A stretch of 8,413 nucleotides of DNA, taken from contig JBAPRR010000377.1 in the NCBI GenBank assembly GCA_049281195.1, forward strand, positions 1 to 8,413, read 5' to 3'. The position numbers and the translations under genes were made by a program. This DNA is from JBAPRR01 sp049281195. Lineage in GTDB: Bacteria > Actinomycetota > Acidimicrobiia > Acidimicrobiales > CAVXTF01. Of the stretch, positions 1 through 6,033 are shown in pieces (position 1 is the first letter of the stretch; every line of letters starts with the position of its first letter). The notes beneath the pieces are model-generated. The model saw only the letters and a list, made by a program, of their open reading frames with translations. It searched no databases and was not told the origin of the DNA.

Positions 1-410
1 CTCCGGGCCAGCCTGCCACCGGAAACCCGTATGACGAGGTGACGAACCGGTCCGATCATTAGAAGTAGGCCAAGGGCGTCGCCGATGAACCCGGGGACGC
101 AGATGAGCACTCCTCCGATAAGGACCACCAGCCCGTCCAGGAGCTCCCGGGTCGGCACTTCGCCTCGCCCCAGGCGATCCCGGGTATGAGCCAGCACACT
201 GAAACCGACGCGCTTGACGATGAACGGCCCGAGCGCACTGACAATGATCAGGATCGCCAACGCCCAGAGAAAGCCGATCTGCTCGGCAACCAGAACAAAG
301 GCGGTGATCTCCGCTGCAACGAAGACCAAAAAGCTGACGAAGAACACAACACCAGGGTAACGGGGGTGGCGAAATGGCCCTCCGGAGGTGCTAGTAACGG
401 GGCGATTCAT
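1..410 (-). CDS. fxsA: FxsA family inner-membrane protein, 3' end cut by window edge
   Basis: The reverse strand is open from an ATG at 410 to the left edge (136 codons seen, no stop). After a short hydrophilic, basic N-terminus (residues 1-19) there is a hydrophobic stretch at about 20-42 containing the Glu (E34) typical of the first FxsA helix, and a second at about 45-65. A basic loop (KR at 66-67, RDRLGRGE at 77-84) follows, then the family signature at about 92-123: D-G-L-x8-L-x2-PGF-x2-D-x2-G-L-x3-GP-x-R. In E. coli, FxsA overproduction relieves exclusion of phage T7 by F-plasmid PifA; its normal role is unknown. The actinobacterial protein is probably a small multi-pass membrane protein. 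No good Shine-Dalgarno precedes the ATG, but the conserved region starts near residue 17, so little shift is possible. The family is clear; the function is not. Confidence 0.9.
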   Translation of the reverse strand, partial: MNRPVTSTSGGPFRHPRYPGVVFFVSFLVFVAAEITAFVLVAEQIGFLWALAILIIVSALGPFIVKRVGFSVLAHTRDRLGRGEVPTRELLDGLVVLIGGVLICVPGFIGDALGLLLMIGPVRHLVIRVSGGRLAR

Positions 411-452
411 ATATCGAGGAGCCCGATTCCGCCAATAGCAAAGGAGAGCTTC
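411..452. promoter_or_regulatory. Short divergent intergenic region between fxsA and the universal stress protein gene
   Basis: Only 42 bases separate the two start codons, so at least one promoter must lie inside the opposing gene. For fxsA, a weak reverse-strand candidate is TTGAGT (complement of 456-461), a 16-base spacer, then GCTATT (complement of 434-439). It would overlap the start of the stress protein gene. For the stress protein, only the Shine-Dalgarno AAGGAG at 441-446, six bases before its ATG, is convincing. I found no good rightward -35/-10 pair. The perfect palindrome CCTCCGGAGG at 379-388, inside fxsA, is the most notable symmetric element nearby. Confidence 0.35.
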
Positions 453-944
453 ATGACTCAAGAGTCTCTGACTGGTCCGGTGCTGTTCTGTTTCGACGGA
501 TCTGAGGGCTCACGCGGCGCCATGCGGGCTGCGGCACAGTTGATCGGGCGGCCCGCAGACGCTGTGGTGATCACGGTTTGGGAAACGGTCGCAACACGCC
601 TGGCCCTGTCCGGGGCGTTCGCCGCGGGTGATACAACCGGAGGCGGCGACTTGGATGCCGAGGAAGAGTCGTTCGCCACATCAGTGGCTGAAGAAGGGGC
701 ACGCAAAGCGGCCGATCACGGCTACAACGCCTCAGCGATGACCAAGGAGTCGTTCGAAGGAATCGCCAAGTCAATAATGGGGGTTGCGGACGAACTATCG
801 GCCCGCCTGATCGTCTGCGGCCAGCGCGGGCGAGGGGTGTTGCGCGCGGCACTGCTCGGCAGTGTGTCTCACACGCTGGCATCACATGCGAGGCACCCCA
901 TCCTCATCGCGCCTGAAGTACCGCCGGCCGGTGATGGAAGGTGA
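453..944 (+). CDS. Universal stress protein, ATP-binding UspA type
   Basis: This 163-residue single-domain Usp protein has the usual length. It opens with a hydrophobic strand and DGS (residues 15-17), the usual Usp start before the first helix. The nucleotide-binding signature G-2x-G-9x-G-S/T is complete: G123-QR-G126, nine residues, then G136-S137. This places it in the ATP-binding subclass that acts as a cytoplasmic dimer. Such proteins help cells survive hypoxia, oxidative stress or starvation, but the client here is unknown. I chose the ATG at 453 because AAGGAG at 441-446 precedes it by six bases and DGS falls at the expected place. The same frame is open upstream to 186, but that stretch is antisense to fxsA and should not be included. 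The stop overlaps the next gene's GTG (GTGA), implying translational coupling. Confidence 0.93.
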   Translation: MTQESLTGPVLFCFDGSEGSRGAMRAAAQLIGRPADAVVITVWETVATRLALSGAFAAGDTTGGGDLDAEEESFATSVAEEGARKAADHGYNASAMTKESFEGIAKSIMGVADELSARLIVCGQRGRGVLRAALLGSVSHTLASHARHPILIAPEVPPAGDGR

Positions 945-1789
945 GCGCATCCGAGAACGCACTACGGGCCCGAAAGACATGGCGGACGGTCGAGCTTCTC
1001 CATTCGATGATCTACTTCGTTCCGGAAGGACCTCAGGCCTTCGAGCAACTTGGCATCACCGGTAGCGCCGGATATTTCGCTTCGCGAGCGGCACCCATGG
1101 GTGCTGTTTCGGGAGACGTCGTGGTTTCGACCTTCTACAACTTCAATCCCGAATTGGTTCGCGCGGCAATCCCCCGCGCCTGGCAGATCACGTCGCCAGC
1201 CGCGCTTTTGACCGCACGCCTCGAAGCGGTCGATCGAAGCATGCACCGGGTACTCGGGGGGGATGTCCTCACTTCGCCGGAGATGACCCGTGCCGCGGAG
1301 CTCTTGCGGGTTGCCGCCCTTGATGCGTGTGGCAGGATCGAAGGCAGACCCTTGGCCGCCGGTCACGCCGACCTGGATTGGCCCGACCAGCCTCATTTGA
1401 TCTTGTGGCACGCCCAGTCAATTCTGCGCGAATACCGAGGAGATGGGCACGTGGCGGTGCTTGTCACTCACGGTCTCTCAGGGATTGACGCGTTGATCAC
1501 ATATGCCGCCACCGGCGAGGTCTCCACTCAAGTGTTGCAGTCGACTCGAGGTTGGACTTCCGAACGATGGGACGCTGCGATTGAAAACCTGCGTTCACGG
1601 GGTTGGCTCGCGGATGGTCCCGAGCTCCTCCTGTCGGAGTGGGGCGCCAATCAACGCCGCGAGATCGAGAACCAAACCGACCTGCTGGCGGCCGACCCGT
1701 ATTCCGCCTTGGGTGACACCGGGTGCGAGGAGCTGCGCTCACTCGCTCGGCCGTGGAGCAAGGTCTTCGCCGACATTCTCTTTCGCTAA
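941..1789 (+). CDS. SCO6745/SalK-family protein, probable winged-helix fold
   Basis: This is a 282-residue protein of a family common in actinomycetes and little studied. The recognisable parts are an N-terminal segment with a Y-F-x-P-E motif (residues 25-29), G-Y-F-A-S-R-A-A-P-M-G (44-54), F-Y-N-F (65-68), and the strongly conserved LREYRGDGHVA (162-172). After about 175 a helical stretch ending in GWTSERW...L-x2-RGWL resembles a MarR-like winged helix, and databases often label the family as HTH. No ligand or DNA target is known to me, so regulation is only one option; a small-molecule or enzymatic role is equally open. The start is the GTG at 941, in a GTGA overlap with the stress protein stop. 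A GGAAG lies directly against the start, too close for a standard Shine-Dalgarno, so coupling with the upstream gene is likely. The polymerase gene follows after 20 bases. Confidence 0.85.
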   Translation: MSASENALRARKTWRTVELLHSMIYFVPEGPQAFEQLGITGSAGYFASRAAPMGAVSGDVVVSTFYNFNPELVRAAIPRAWQITSPAALLTARLEAVDRSMHRVLGGDVLTSPEMTRAAELLRVAALDACGRIEGRPLAAGHADLDWPDQPHLILWHAQSILREYRGDGHVAVLVTHGLSGIDALITYAATGEVSTQVLQSTRGWTSERWDAAIENLRSRGWLADGPELLLSEWGANQRREIENQTDLLAADPYSALGDTGCEELRSLARPWSKVFADILFR

Positions 1790-1809
1790 CTCTCCATGTT
1801 GAACCGCAG

Positions 1810-3552
1810 ATGACGACGAGCGGGGTGGATGTGGTGGACCGGCTGCACGCAGCCGGCTTGGCCAAAGGAGACCCGCTCGGCTTGGCTCTGGTGCGAGACG
1901 GCAGGTTCGGGATCGCTACTTCCTCCGGAGCGCTCTCGTTCGGAGGAGACACCGGCCCGGCTGTCGTGTCTCTGATCGAAGAGACTTTGCGGCCCCGATG
2001 GACCTGGTGGTCCAGCGAGACTGCCGAAACGCTCGTCGCTGCCGGCGTCAGGGTGTCCAGGTGCTGGGACATCGCCGCGGCACATCGACTGCTGTTCGGC
2101 GGGTGGAAGGCAGATCCGGGCCTGGTGTGGGCGCAGTTGCACGGCTTGGCTCCAGAGTCTTTACCGGCACCCAAAAGCCGGGATCTTTTCAACTACACCG
2201 ATTACGACGGAAATCTGGATGATCCACTCAGGTCAGACGGCCATCTCCACCCCGAGTGGGCGATCGGGGGATGGGCCGAGTCCACCGAGCGGATTGTCAG
2301 ATGGGCCGAATTGGCGTTCGCCACCGCGGTGCTCCAACGGAACAAGCTCACAGATCTCGCTGATCATCCGAGAGCCGCTTCAACAGTCCGATCGGAGTCG
2401 GCCGCCGAGCTTCTGTGCGTCGAACTGGCTGCCGACGGCCTGCCTATGGACCGGCTCACCGCCGAAGAGATAATCGGACGAATTGTCGGGCCCCGCACGC
2501 GCAACGAGGTGGAAGCGGCGCACGAACGCGCCCGACGTGATGCCGAGGTATTGCGCCACGTGCCGAGGAGTGCCCGGATCGACCTCCGCAGTCCCGCACA
2601 GGTCCGATCGCTGTTGCGGAGCATCGGATTGGACTTACCGGATACACGCGCCTGGCGGCTGCGCGAGCTCAGCGATACCCATCCTGTTGTCGAGGCACTT
2701 CTGACGTGGCGAAAAGCCGAACGCGTTGCGACTACGTACGGCTATGGGTGGGTCGACGAACATCTAGCCGACGACGGCCGCCTGCGCGGGTCCTGGACCG
2801 GTTGCGACGGTGCCGCCGGTCGAATGACCGCCTCCGCGGGCCTGCACAACATGCCCGTCGAAATGCGTGGTGCTGTAGTGGCGGAGGAAGGAAAGGTCTT
2901 CGTTCGCGCCGATCTCCGACAGATCGAGCCGCGGGTACTGGCCGTCATCTCCGGAGATGCCGCCCTCGCCAGAGCGTGTCGGGACGACGACATTTACGCG
3001 CCGGTGGCCGCACAGCTCGGGGTCGACCGGGCCACGGCCAAAGTCGCAGTACTGGGTGCCATGTATGGCCAGACCACCGGCGTCGGAGCCCGGGCGTTAC
3101 GGCGACTGGAAGCGACCTATCCGGTGGCCATGAGCTATCTGTCCGACGCCGACCGTTCTGGTCATGCCGGTAGGGATCTCCGAACTTACGGAGGCCGTTT
3201 GGTGAAGATGTGGTCCGCGAACAATGCCGAGATCGATGAGAAGGAGGCCAGACGAATCGAATCGGCCCGTGGACGGTATGGACGCAATGCTTTGGTACAG
3301 GGTGCTGCCGCCGAGCTCTTCAAGGTCTGGGCGGTCACTGTGCGCGCACGTGCTGATGCCTGTGGCGCGGAGATTGTCCTGTGTCTGCATGACGAGCTCC
3401 TTGTGCAGGTTGCAGAGGATCGTTCCGCGGACGGAACATCGCTAGTGGAGGACTGCCTTCACGAGGCAGTGCGCAATTTGGCTCCCGACGATTCGGTTCG
3501 CTTCTTTGCCGACGTGTCGGTAGTCAAAACGTGGTCCGACGCAAAGGTGTAG
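1810..3552 (+). CDS. Short family-A DNA polymerase with degenerate 3'-5' exonuclease domain
   Basis: This 580-residue polymerase-I-like protein lacks the 5' nuclease domain; cellular PolA is about 900 residues. It matches the actinobacterial group usually annotated as bifunctional 3'-5' exonuclease/DNA polymerase. Residues 1 to about 200 have an exonuclease-like outline (a C-W-D-I-A-A-A-H-R-L-L stretch resembles the region after exo II), but the DxE and YxxxD metal-binding motifs are not recognisable. The palm is intact: motif A DLRQIEPR (368-375, catalytic D368), motif B R407-3x-K411-7x-Y419-G420, and motif C H527-D528-E529. L415 sits where Klenow has Phe762, and the usual E-L-R of motif A is E-P-R. 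It is probably an accessory repair or bypass polymerase, not the replicative PolA. The start ATG at 1810 has no clear Shine-Dalgarno; a GTG at 1723 would overlap the previous gene by 67 bases and is unlikely. Confidence 0.9.
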   Translation: MTTSGVDVVDRLHAAGLAKGDPLGLALVRDGRFGIATSSGALSFGGDTGPAVVSLIEETLRPRWTWWSSETAETLVAAGVRVSRCWDIAAAHRLLFGGWKADPGLVWAQLHGLAPESLPAPKSRDLFNYTDYDGNLDDPLRSDGHLHPEWAIGGWAESTERIVRWAELAFATAVLQRNKLTDLADHPRAASTVRSESAAELLCVELAADGLPMDRLTAEEIIGRIVGPRTRNEVEAAHERARRDAEVLRHVPRSARIDLRSPAQVRSLLRSIGLDLPDTRAWRLRELSDTHPVVEALLTWRKAERVATTYGYGWVDEHLADDGRLRGSWTGCDGAAGRMTASAGLHNMPVEMRGAVVAEEGKVFVRADLRQIEPRVLAVISGDAALARACRDDDIYAPVAAQLGVDRATAKVAVLGAMYGQTTGVGARALRRLEATYPVAMSYLSDADRSGHAGRDLRTYGGRLVKMWSANNAEIDEKEARRIESARGRYGRNALVQGAAAELFKVWAVTVRARADACGAEIVLCLHDELLVQVAEDRSADGTSLVEDCLHEAVRNLAPDDSVRFFADVSVVKTWSDAKV

Positions 3553-3573
3553 GTCTGAAGGTAATGATGCTGT

Positions 3574-3582
3574 TGATACGAT
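3574..3582 (+). promoter_or_regulatory. Candidate extended -10 promoter for the aldolase-like gene
   Basis: TGATACGAT fits the extended -10 pattern TGn followed by TAnnnT. No good -35 lies 16-18 bases upstream, which extended -10 promoters tolerate. Transcription would begin near 3589, just before the Shine-Dalgarno AAGGGAG at 3593-3599 and the ATG at 3605. It would let the two sugar genes be transcribed apart from the polymerase. This is motif evidence only. Confidence 0.3.
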
Positions 3583-3604
3583 CGCCACGCCGAAGGGAGA
3601 TTGC

Positions 3605-4723
3605 ATGTCGAACCCTGTTCCTCACACCGCGCGAATCCCCTCACCGGCACAGCCGCTGTTCATCCTGGCGATGGATCATCGCGAGTCGTTCGGCAAAAGC
3701 CTTTTCGCCGTCCAGGGCACACCGAACGACACTCAACTTGCGGCAATGCGCGACGCCAAGTCGGTCATATTCGAAGCAATCTCCCGAACCAGTGATCGCG
3801 ATCTTCACGGCGCCCACATCGGAGTACTCGTGGACGAGCAGCTCGGGGCCGACATCGCAAGAAAGGTAAGGAGCGCCGGGTTCCAGCTGGCAATGCCTGT
3901 CGAGGTGAGCGGAAGCGACAGACTGGAGTTCCAGTATGGGGATGACTTTGGCCAGCACATAGAGGCCTTCGACCCGGATTGGGTGAAAGTGCTCGTGCGG
4001 TACAACCCGTCAGATCCGGACGAACTGAAGACTGATCAAACGCGGACACTGCGTCGTCTCCATGACTGGGTCGAAGCAGCACGCCGTCACTGGATGCTCG
4101 AACTAATCGTCCCGCCCACCCGCAAACAACTGGCCGAACACGAAGATCAAGCGGGCTACGACAAGACGATACGCCCCTCACTGACTGCAAAGTCGATCAG
4201 AGAATTGACTGACGCCGGCGTCCGACCGTCGATCTGGAAATTAGAGGGTTACGAGACCCGCGATGGCGCTACGGAGGTCCTCGAGACCGTCAAGGCCGTC
4301 GGTGGAAGCTCGACCACTTGCATCGTCCTGGGCCGCAATGCACCGATCAAACAGGTCGACCATTGGCTCGAGGTAGCGGCTCCCTTAGAAGGGTTCTCCG
4401 GTTTCGCCATCGGAAGGACGATCTGGGAGGACCCACTGACGGACTTCGTCGCAGGACGGGTCGGTCGTGAAGAGACCGAGACTGAGATCCTGAGCCGTTA
4501 TCAACACTTCGTCCGGATCTACATTCAATCTGACGCCGCGCCGCACCGGGATCCGGAACATCCGCGTGTCGAGCCCTACACCATTGAGCATCCACGTCTG
4601 ACGCCGGACCGCGAAGCGGCGATTCGTCTCGCGGTTCGCGGTGCCGATCCCCGGGGCGAGCTTCCGGCCTGGATGGCGATGACACTCCTCGCCGAGGTGG
4701 ACGCACTGCGCGCGGAGAACTGA
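3605..4723 (+). CDS. DUF2090 / class I aldolase-like protein (IolC C-terminal-domain type)
   Basis: This 372-residue protein resembles the DUF2090 domain that in many bacteria is fused behind the kinase IolC and is annotated as 2-deoxy-5-keto-gluconate-6-phosphate aldolase. Here it stands alone. Visible landmarks of the TIM-barrel fold are LAMDHRESF (21-29), VDEQLGADI (76-84), W-V-K-V-L-V-R-Y-N-P (126-135), LIVPPT (167-172), WKLEGYE (211-217), VLGRNAP (241-247) and GFAIGRTIW (266-274). By analogy with LacD-type aldolases K212 in WKLEG is the likeliest Schiff-base lysine; K128 is an alternative. A glyceraldehyde- or dihydroxyacetone-phosphate-releasing cleavage of a phosphorylated keto sugar is a reasonable guess; the substrate is unknown. 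AAGGGAG at 3593-3599 sets the start at 3605 (five-base spacing). No other inositol-pathway gene is in the window, so a role in inositol breakdown is not supported by context; the downstream GH1 suggests glycoside use. Confidence 0.82.
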   Translation: MSNPVPHTARIPSPAQPLFILAMDHRESFGKSLFAVQGTPNDTQLAAMRDAKSVIFEAISRTSDRDLHGAHIGVLVDEQLGADIARKVRSAGFQLAMPVEVSGSDRLEFQYGDDFGQHIEAFDPDWVKVLVRYNPSDPDELKTDQTRTLRRLHDWVEAARRHWMLELIVPPTRKQLAEHEDQAGYDKTIRPSLTAKSIRELTDAGVRPSIWKLEGYETRDGATEVLETVKAVGGSSTTCIVLGRNAPIKQVDHWLEVAAPLEGFSGFAIGRTIWEDPLTDFVAGRVGREETETEILSRYQHFVRIYIQSDAAPHRDPEHPRVEPYTIEHPRLTPDREAAIRLAVRGADPRGELPAWMAMTLLAEVDALRAEN

Positions 4724-4787
4724 TTCGACAGCCACTTCGGTGTCCGGCCTGAGCGGAGCAAAAGAGGTCAGTCCCGGATCCCACGGA

Positions 4788-4793
4788 TACATT
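4788..4793 (+). promoter_or_regulatory. Candidate -10 element for a leaderless GH1 transcript
   Basis: TACATT fits the actinobacterial TAnnnT -10 pattern and ends eight bases before the GH1 ATG at 4802. Transcription would therefore begin at or next to the start codon. The gene has no Shine-Dalgarno at normal spacing, and leaderless messages are common in actinomycetes. The -35 region (about 4765-4770, AGGTCA) is poor, and read-through from the aldolase gene is an equally simple explanation. Confidence 0.28.
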
Positions 4794-4801
4794 GACCGCC
4801 C

Positions 4802-6004
4802 ATGGAACGAGCAGACGGACCGGAGATCACCTTTCCCGAGGATTTCGTGTGGGGCACGTCGACCGCCGCACACCAGATCGAGGGCGGCAACACGAACAAC
4901 GATTGGTGGGCGTGGGAGCATCAGCCCGGCTCCGGTTGTGCCGAGTCGAGTGGAGACGCATGCGATTCGCTGCATCGCTGGCCAGAAGATGTCGAGCTGG
5001 TGGCGTCAATGGGACTGGGGGCGTATCGGTTTTCGCTGGAATGGAGCAGGATAGAACCGGCAGAAGGCGAGTTCTCGATCGCGGCACTGGACTACTACCG
5101 CCGGGTCTGCATGGCTTGCATCGAACGAGGCGTCTCCCCTGTGGTGACGTTTCATCACTTCACATCTCCCAGATGGCTGAGCGAACGAGGTGGCTGGGAA
5201 GCCCCTGATGCCCCCGAGGCGTTCGCCCGGTACGTGGCACGGGCAACCGCCCATCTCGGAGACGTCATCGGTTGGGCATGCACGATCAACGAGCTCAACC
5301 TGATGGGAACCAGCGGGTACACCAATGGGACTTCTCCTCCCGGGGTGAAGGACCTGATGCGTCATCTGGCCGTGAACGACGTGCTGGCGAGAGCCCACCG
5401 TCTGGCTGTCGAAGCAATGCGATCGGGGCCCGGTAATTTCCCGGTCGGCCTGACCCTGTCGATGGACGAGATGGTGGCCGATCCCGGCGGAGAGGAGGTG
5501 CTCGAAGCAGCACGCGAGATCCTCGAAGACAGGTTCATGAGGGACACCGTCGGGGACGATTTCATCGGTGTGCAGTGCTACTCGCGCATCCACTTCGGGC
5601 CCGAAGGACAAGCGCCGAACGATCCCGCTGTGCCGCTTACTCAGATGGGATACGAGTACTGGCCACAAGGAGTGGAGCATTGCGCCAGGCGGGCTGCGGC
5701 GGAAACCGGATTGCCGGTGCTCCTGACCGAGAGCGGGATCGCCACCAACGACGACCCCGAGCGCATTGCCTATATCTCAGAAGTACTGCGCGGGGTGAAG
5801 CGCGCGCTCGATGACGGAGTGGACATCCGTGGTTATTTCGTCTGGAGCCTGCTCGACAATTTCGAGTGGTCGCTCGGATTTACACCGAAGTTCGGCCTGC
5901 ACAGCGTGGATCCCACCACCTTCGCCCGTACTCCCAAGCCGAGCGCAGCGTGGTACGGGGCCGTGGCCCGCGCGAACAGCTTGCTACCTGCGCCGCTGAG
6001 CTGA
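4802..6004 (+). CDS. Glycoside hydrolase family 1 beta-glycosidase
   Basis: This 400-residue GH1 (beta/alpha)8 barrel is shorter than the usual 440-480. It starts with the family's N-terminal pattern FP-x2-F-x-WGTSTAAHQIEG, placing the sugar-binding Gln near residue 25. The substrate-binding His lies in VVTFHHFTSPRWL. The acid/base Glu is E164 in TINELN (usual TFNEP) and the nucleophile is E310 in LTESG (usual TENG). The aglycone/glycone motif SLLDNFEWSLGF is intact near the C-terminus. Both catalytic residues are present, so it should be active on a beta-glucoside, beta-galactoside or 6-phospho analogue; which one cannot be told. No signal peptide is seen, so it acts in the cytoplasm on imported substrate. 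The ATG at 4802 is the first possible start after an in-frame stop at 4793-4795, and no Shine-Dalgarno is evident. It follows the aldolase gene by 78 bases and converges on the exporter. Confidence 0.93.
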   Translation: MERADGPEITFPEDFVWGTSTAAHQIEGGNTNNDWWAWEHQPGSGCAESSGDACDSLHRWPEDVELVASMGLGAYRFSLEWSRIEPAEGEFSIAALDYYRRVCMACIERGVSPVVTFHHFTSPRWLSERGGWEAPDAPEAFARYVARATAHLGDVIGWACTINELNLMGTSGYTNGTSPPGVKDLMRHLAVNDVLARAHRLAVEAMRSGPGNFPVGLTLSMDEMVADPGGEEVLEAAREILEDRFMRDTVGDDFIGVQCYSRIHFGPEGQAPNDPAVPLTQMGYEYWPQGVEHCARRAAAETGLPVLLTESGIATNDDPERIAYISEVLRGVKRALDDGVDIRGYFVWSLLDNFEWSLGFTPKFGLHSVDPTTFARTPKPSAAWYGAVARANSLLPAPLS

Positions 6005-6020
6005 GATCAACGTCGTGATC
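6005..6020. terminator. Weak hairpin between the convergent GH1 and exporter genes
   Basis: GATCA (6005-6009) pairs with TGATC (6016-6020) around a six-base loop, directly after the GH1 stop and inside the 29-base gap to the exporter stop. The stem is short and there is no T-run on either strand, so intrinsic termination would be inefficient. Convergent transcription or Rho may end the transcripts instead. Confidence 0.2.
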
Positions 6021-6033
6021 CGCTCGGCTCCGG

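Noticed and set aside
354..380. SigF-like GGGTA and a DosR-like GGCCCT upstream of the stress protein gene.
   Set aside because: No GTTT-type -35 lies at the required spacing, and the DosR comparison matches only about half of the positions. Both fall in fxsA coding sequence and look like chance.
388..438. A 16-codon GTG leader peptide after GGAGG before the stress protein gene.
   Set aside because: The Shine-Dalgarno-like GGAGG overlaps the GTG, so there is no spacing for initiation, and the stretch is antisense to fxsA coding sequence.
186..452. An N-terminal extension of the universal stress protein from an ATG at 186.
   Set aside because: The extension is antisense to a well-supported fxsA, is highly charged, and is not part of the Usp fold. 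The ATG at 453 has a good Shine-Dalgarno.
1723..1809. An upstream GTG start for the polymerase at 1723.
   Set aside because: It would overlap the SCO6745 gene by 67 bases and add 29 residues without family similarity.
3765..4190. A reverse-strand open frame inside the aldolase gene, with similar frames across the polymerase and GH1 genes.
   Set aside because: They lack start context and domain content, and lie fully antisense or out of frame to convincing genes.
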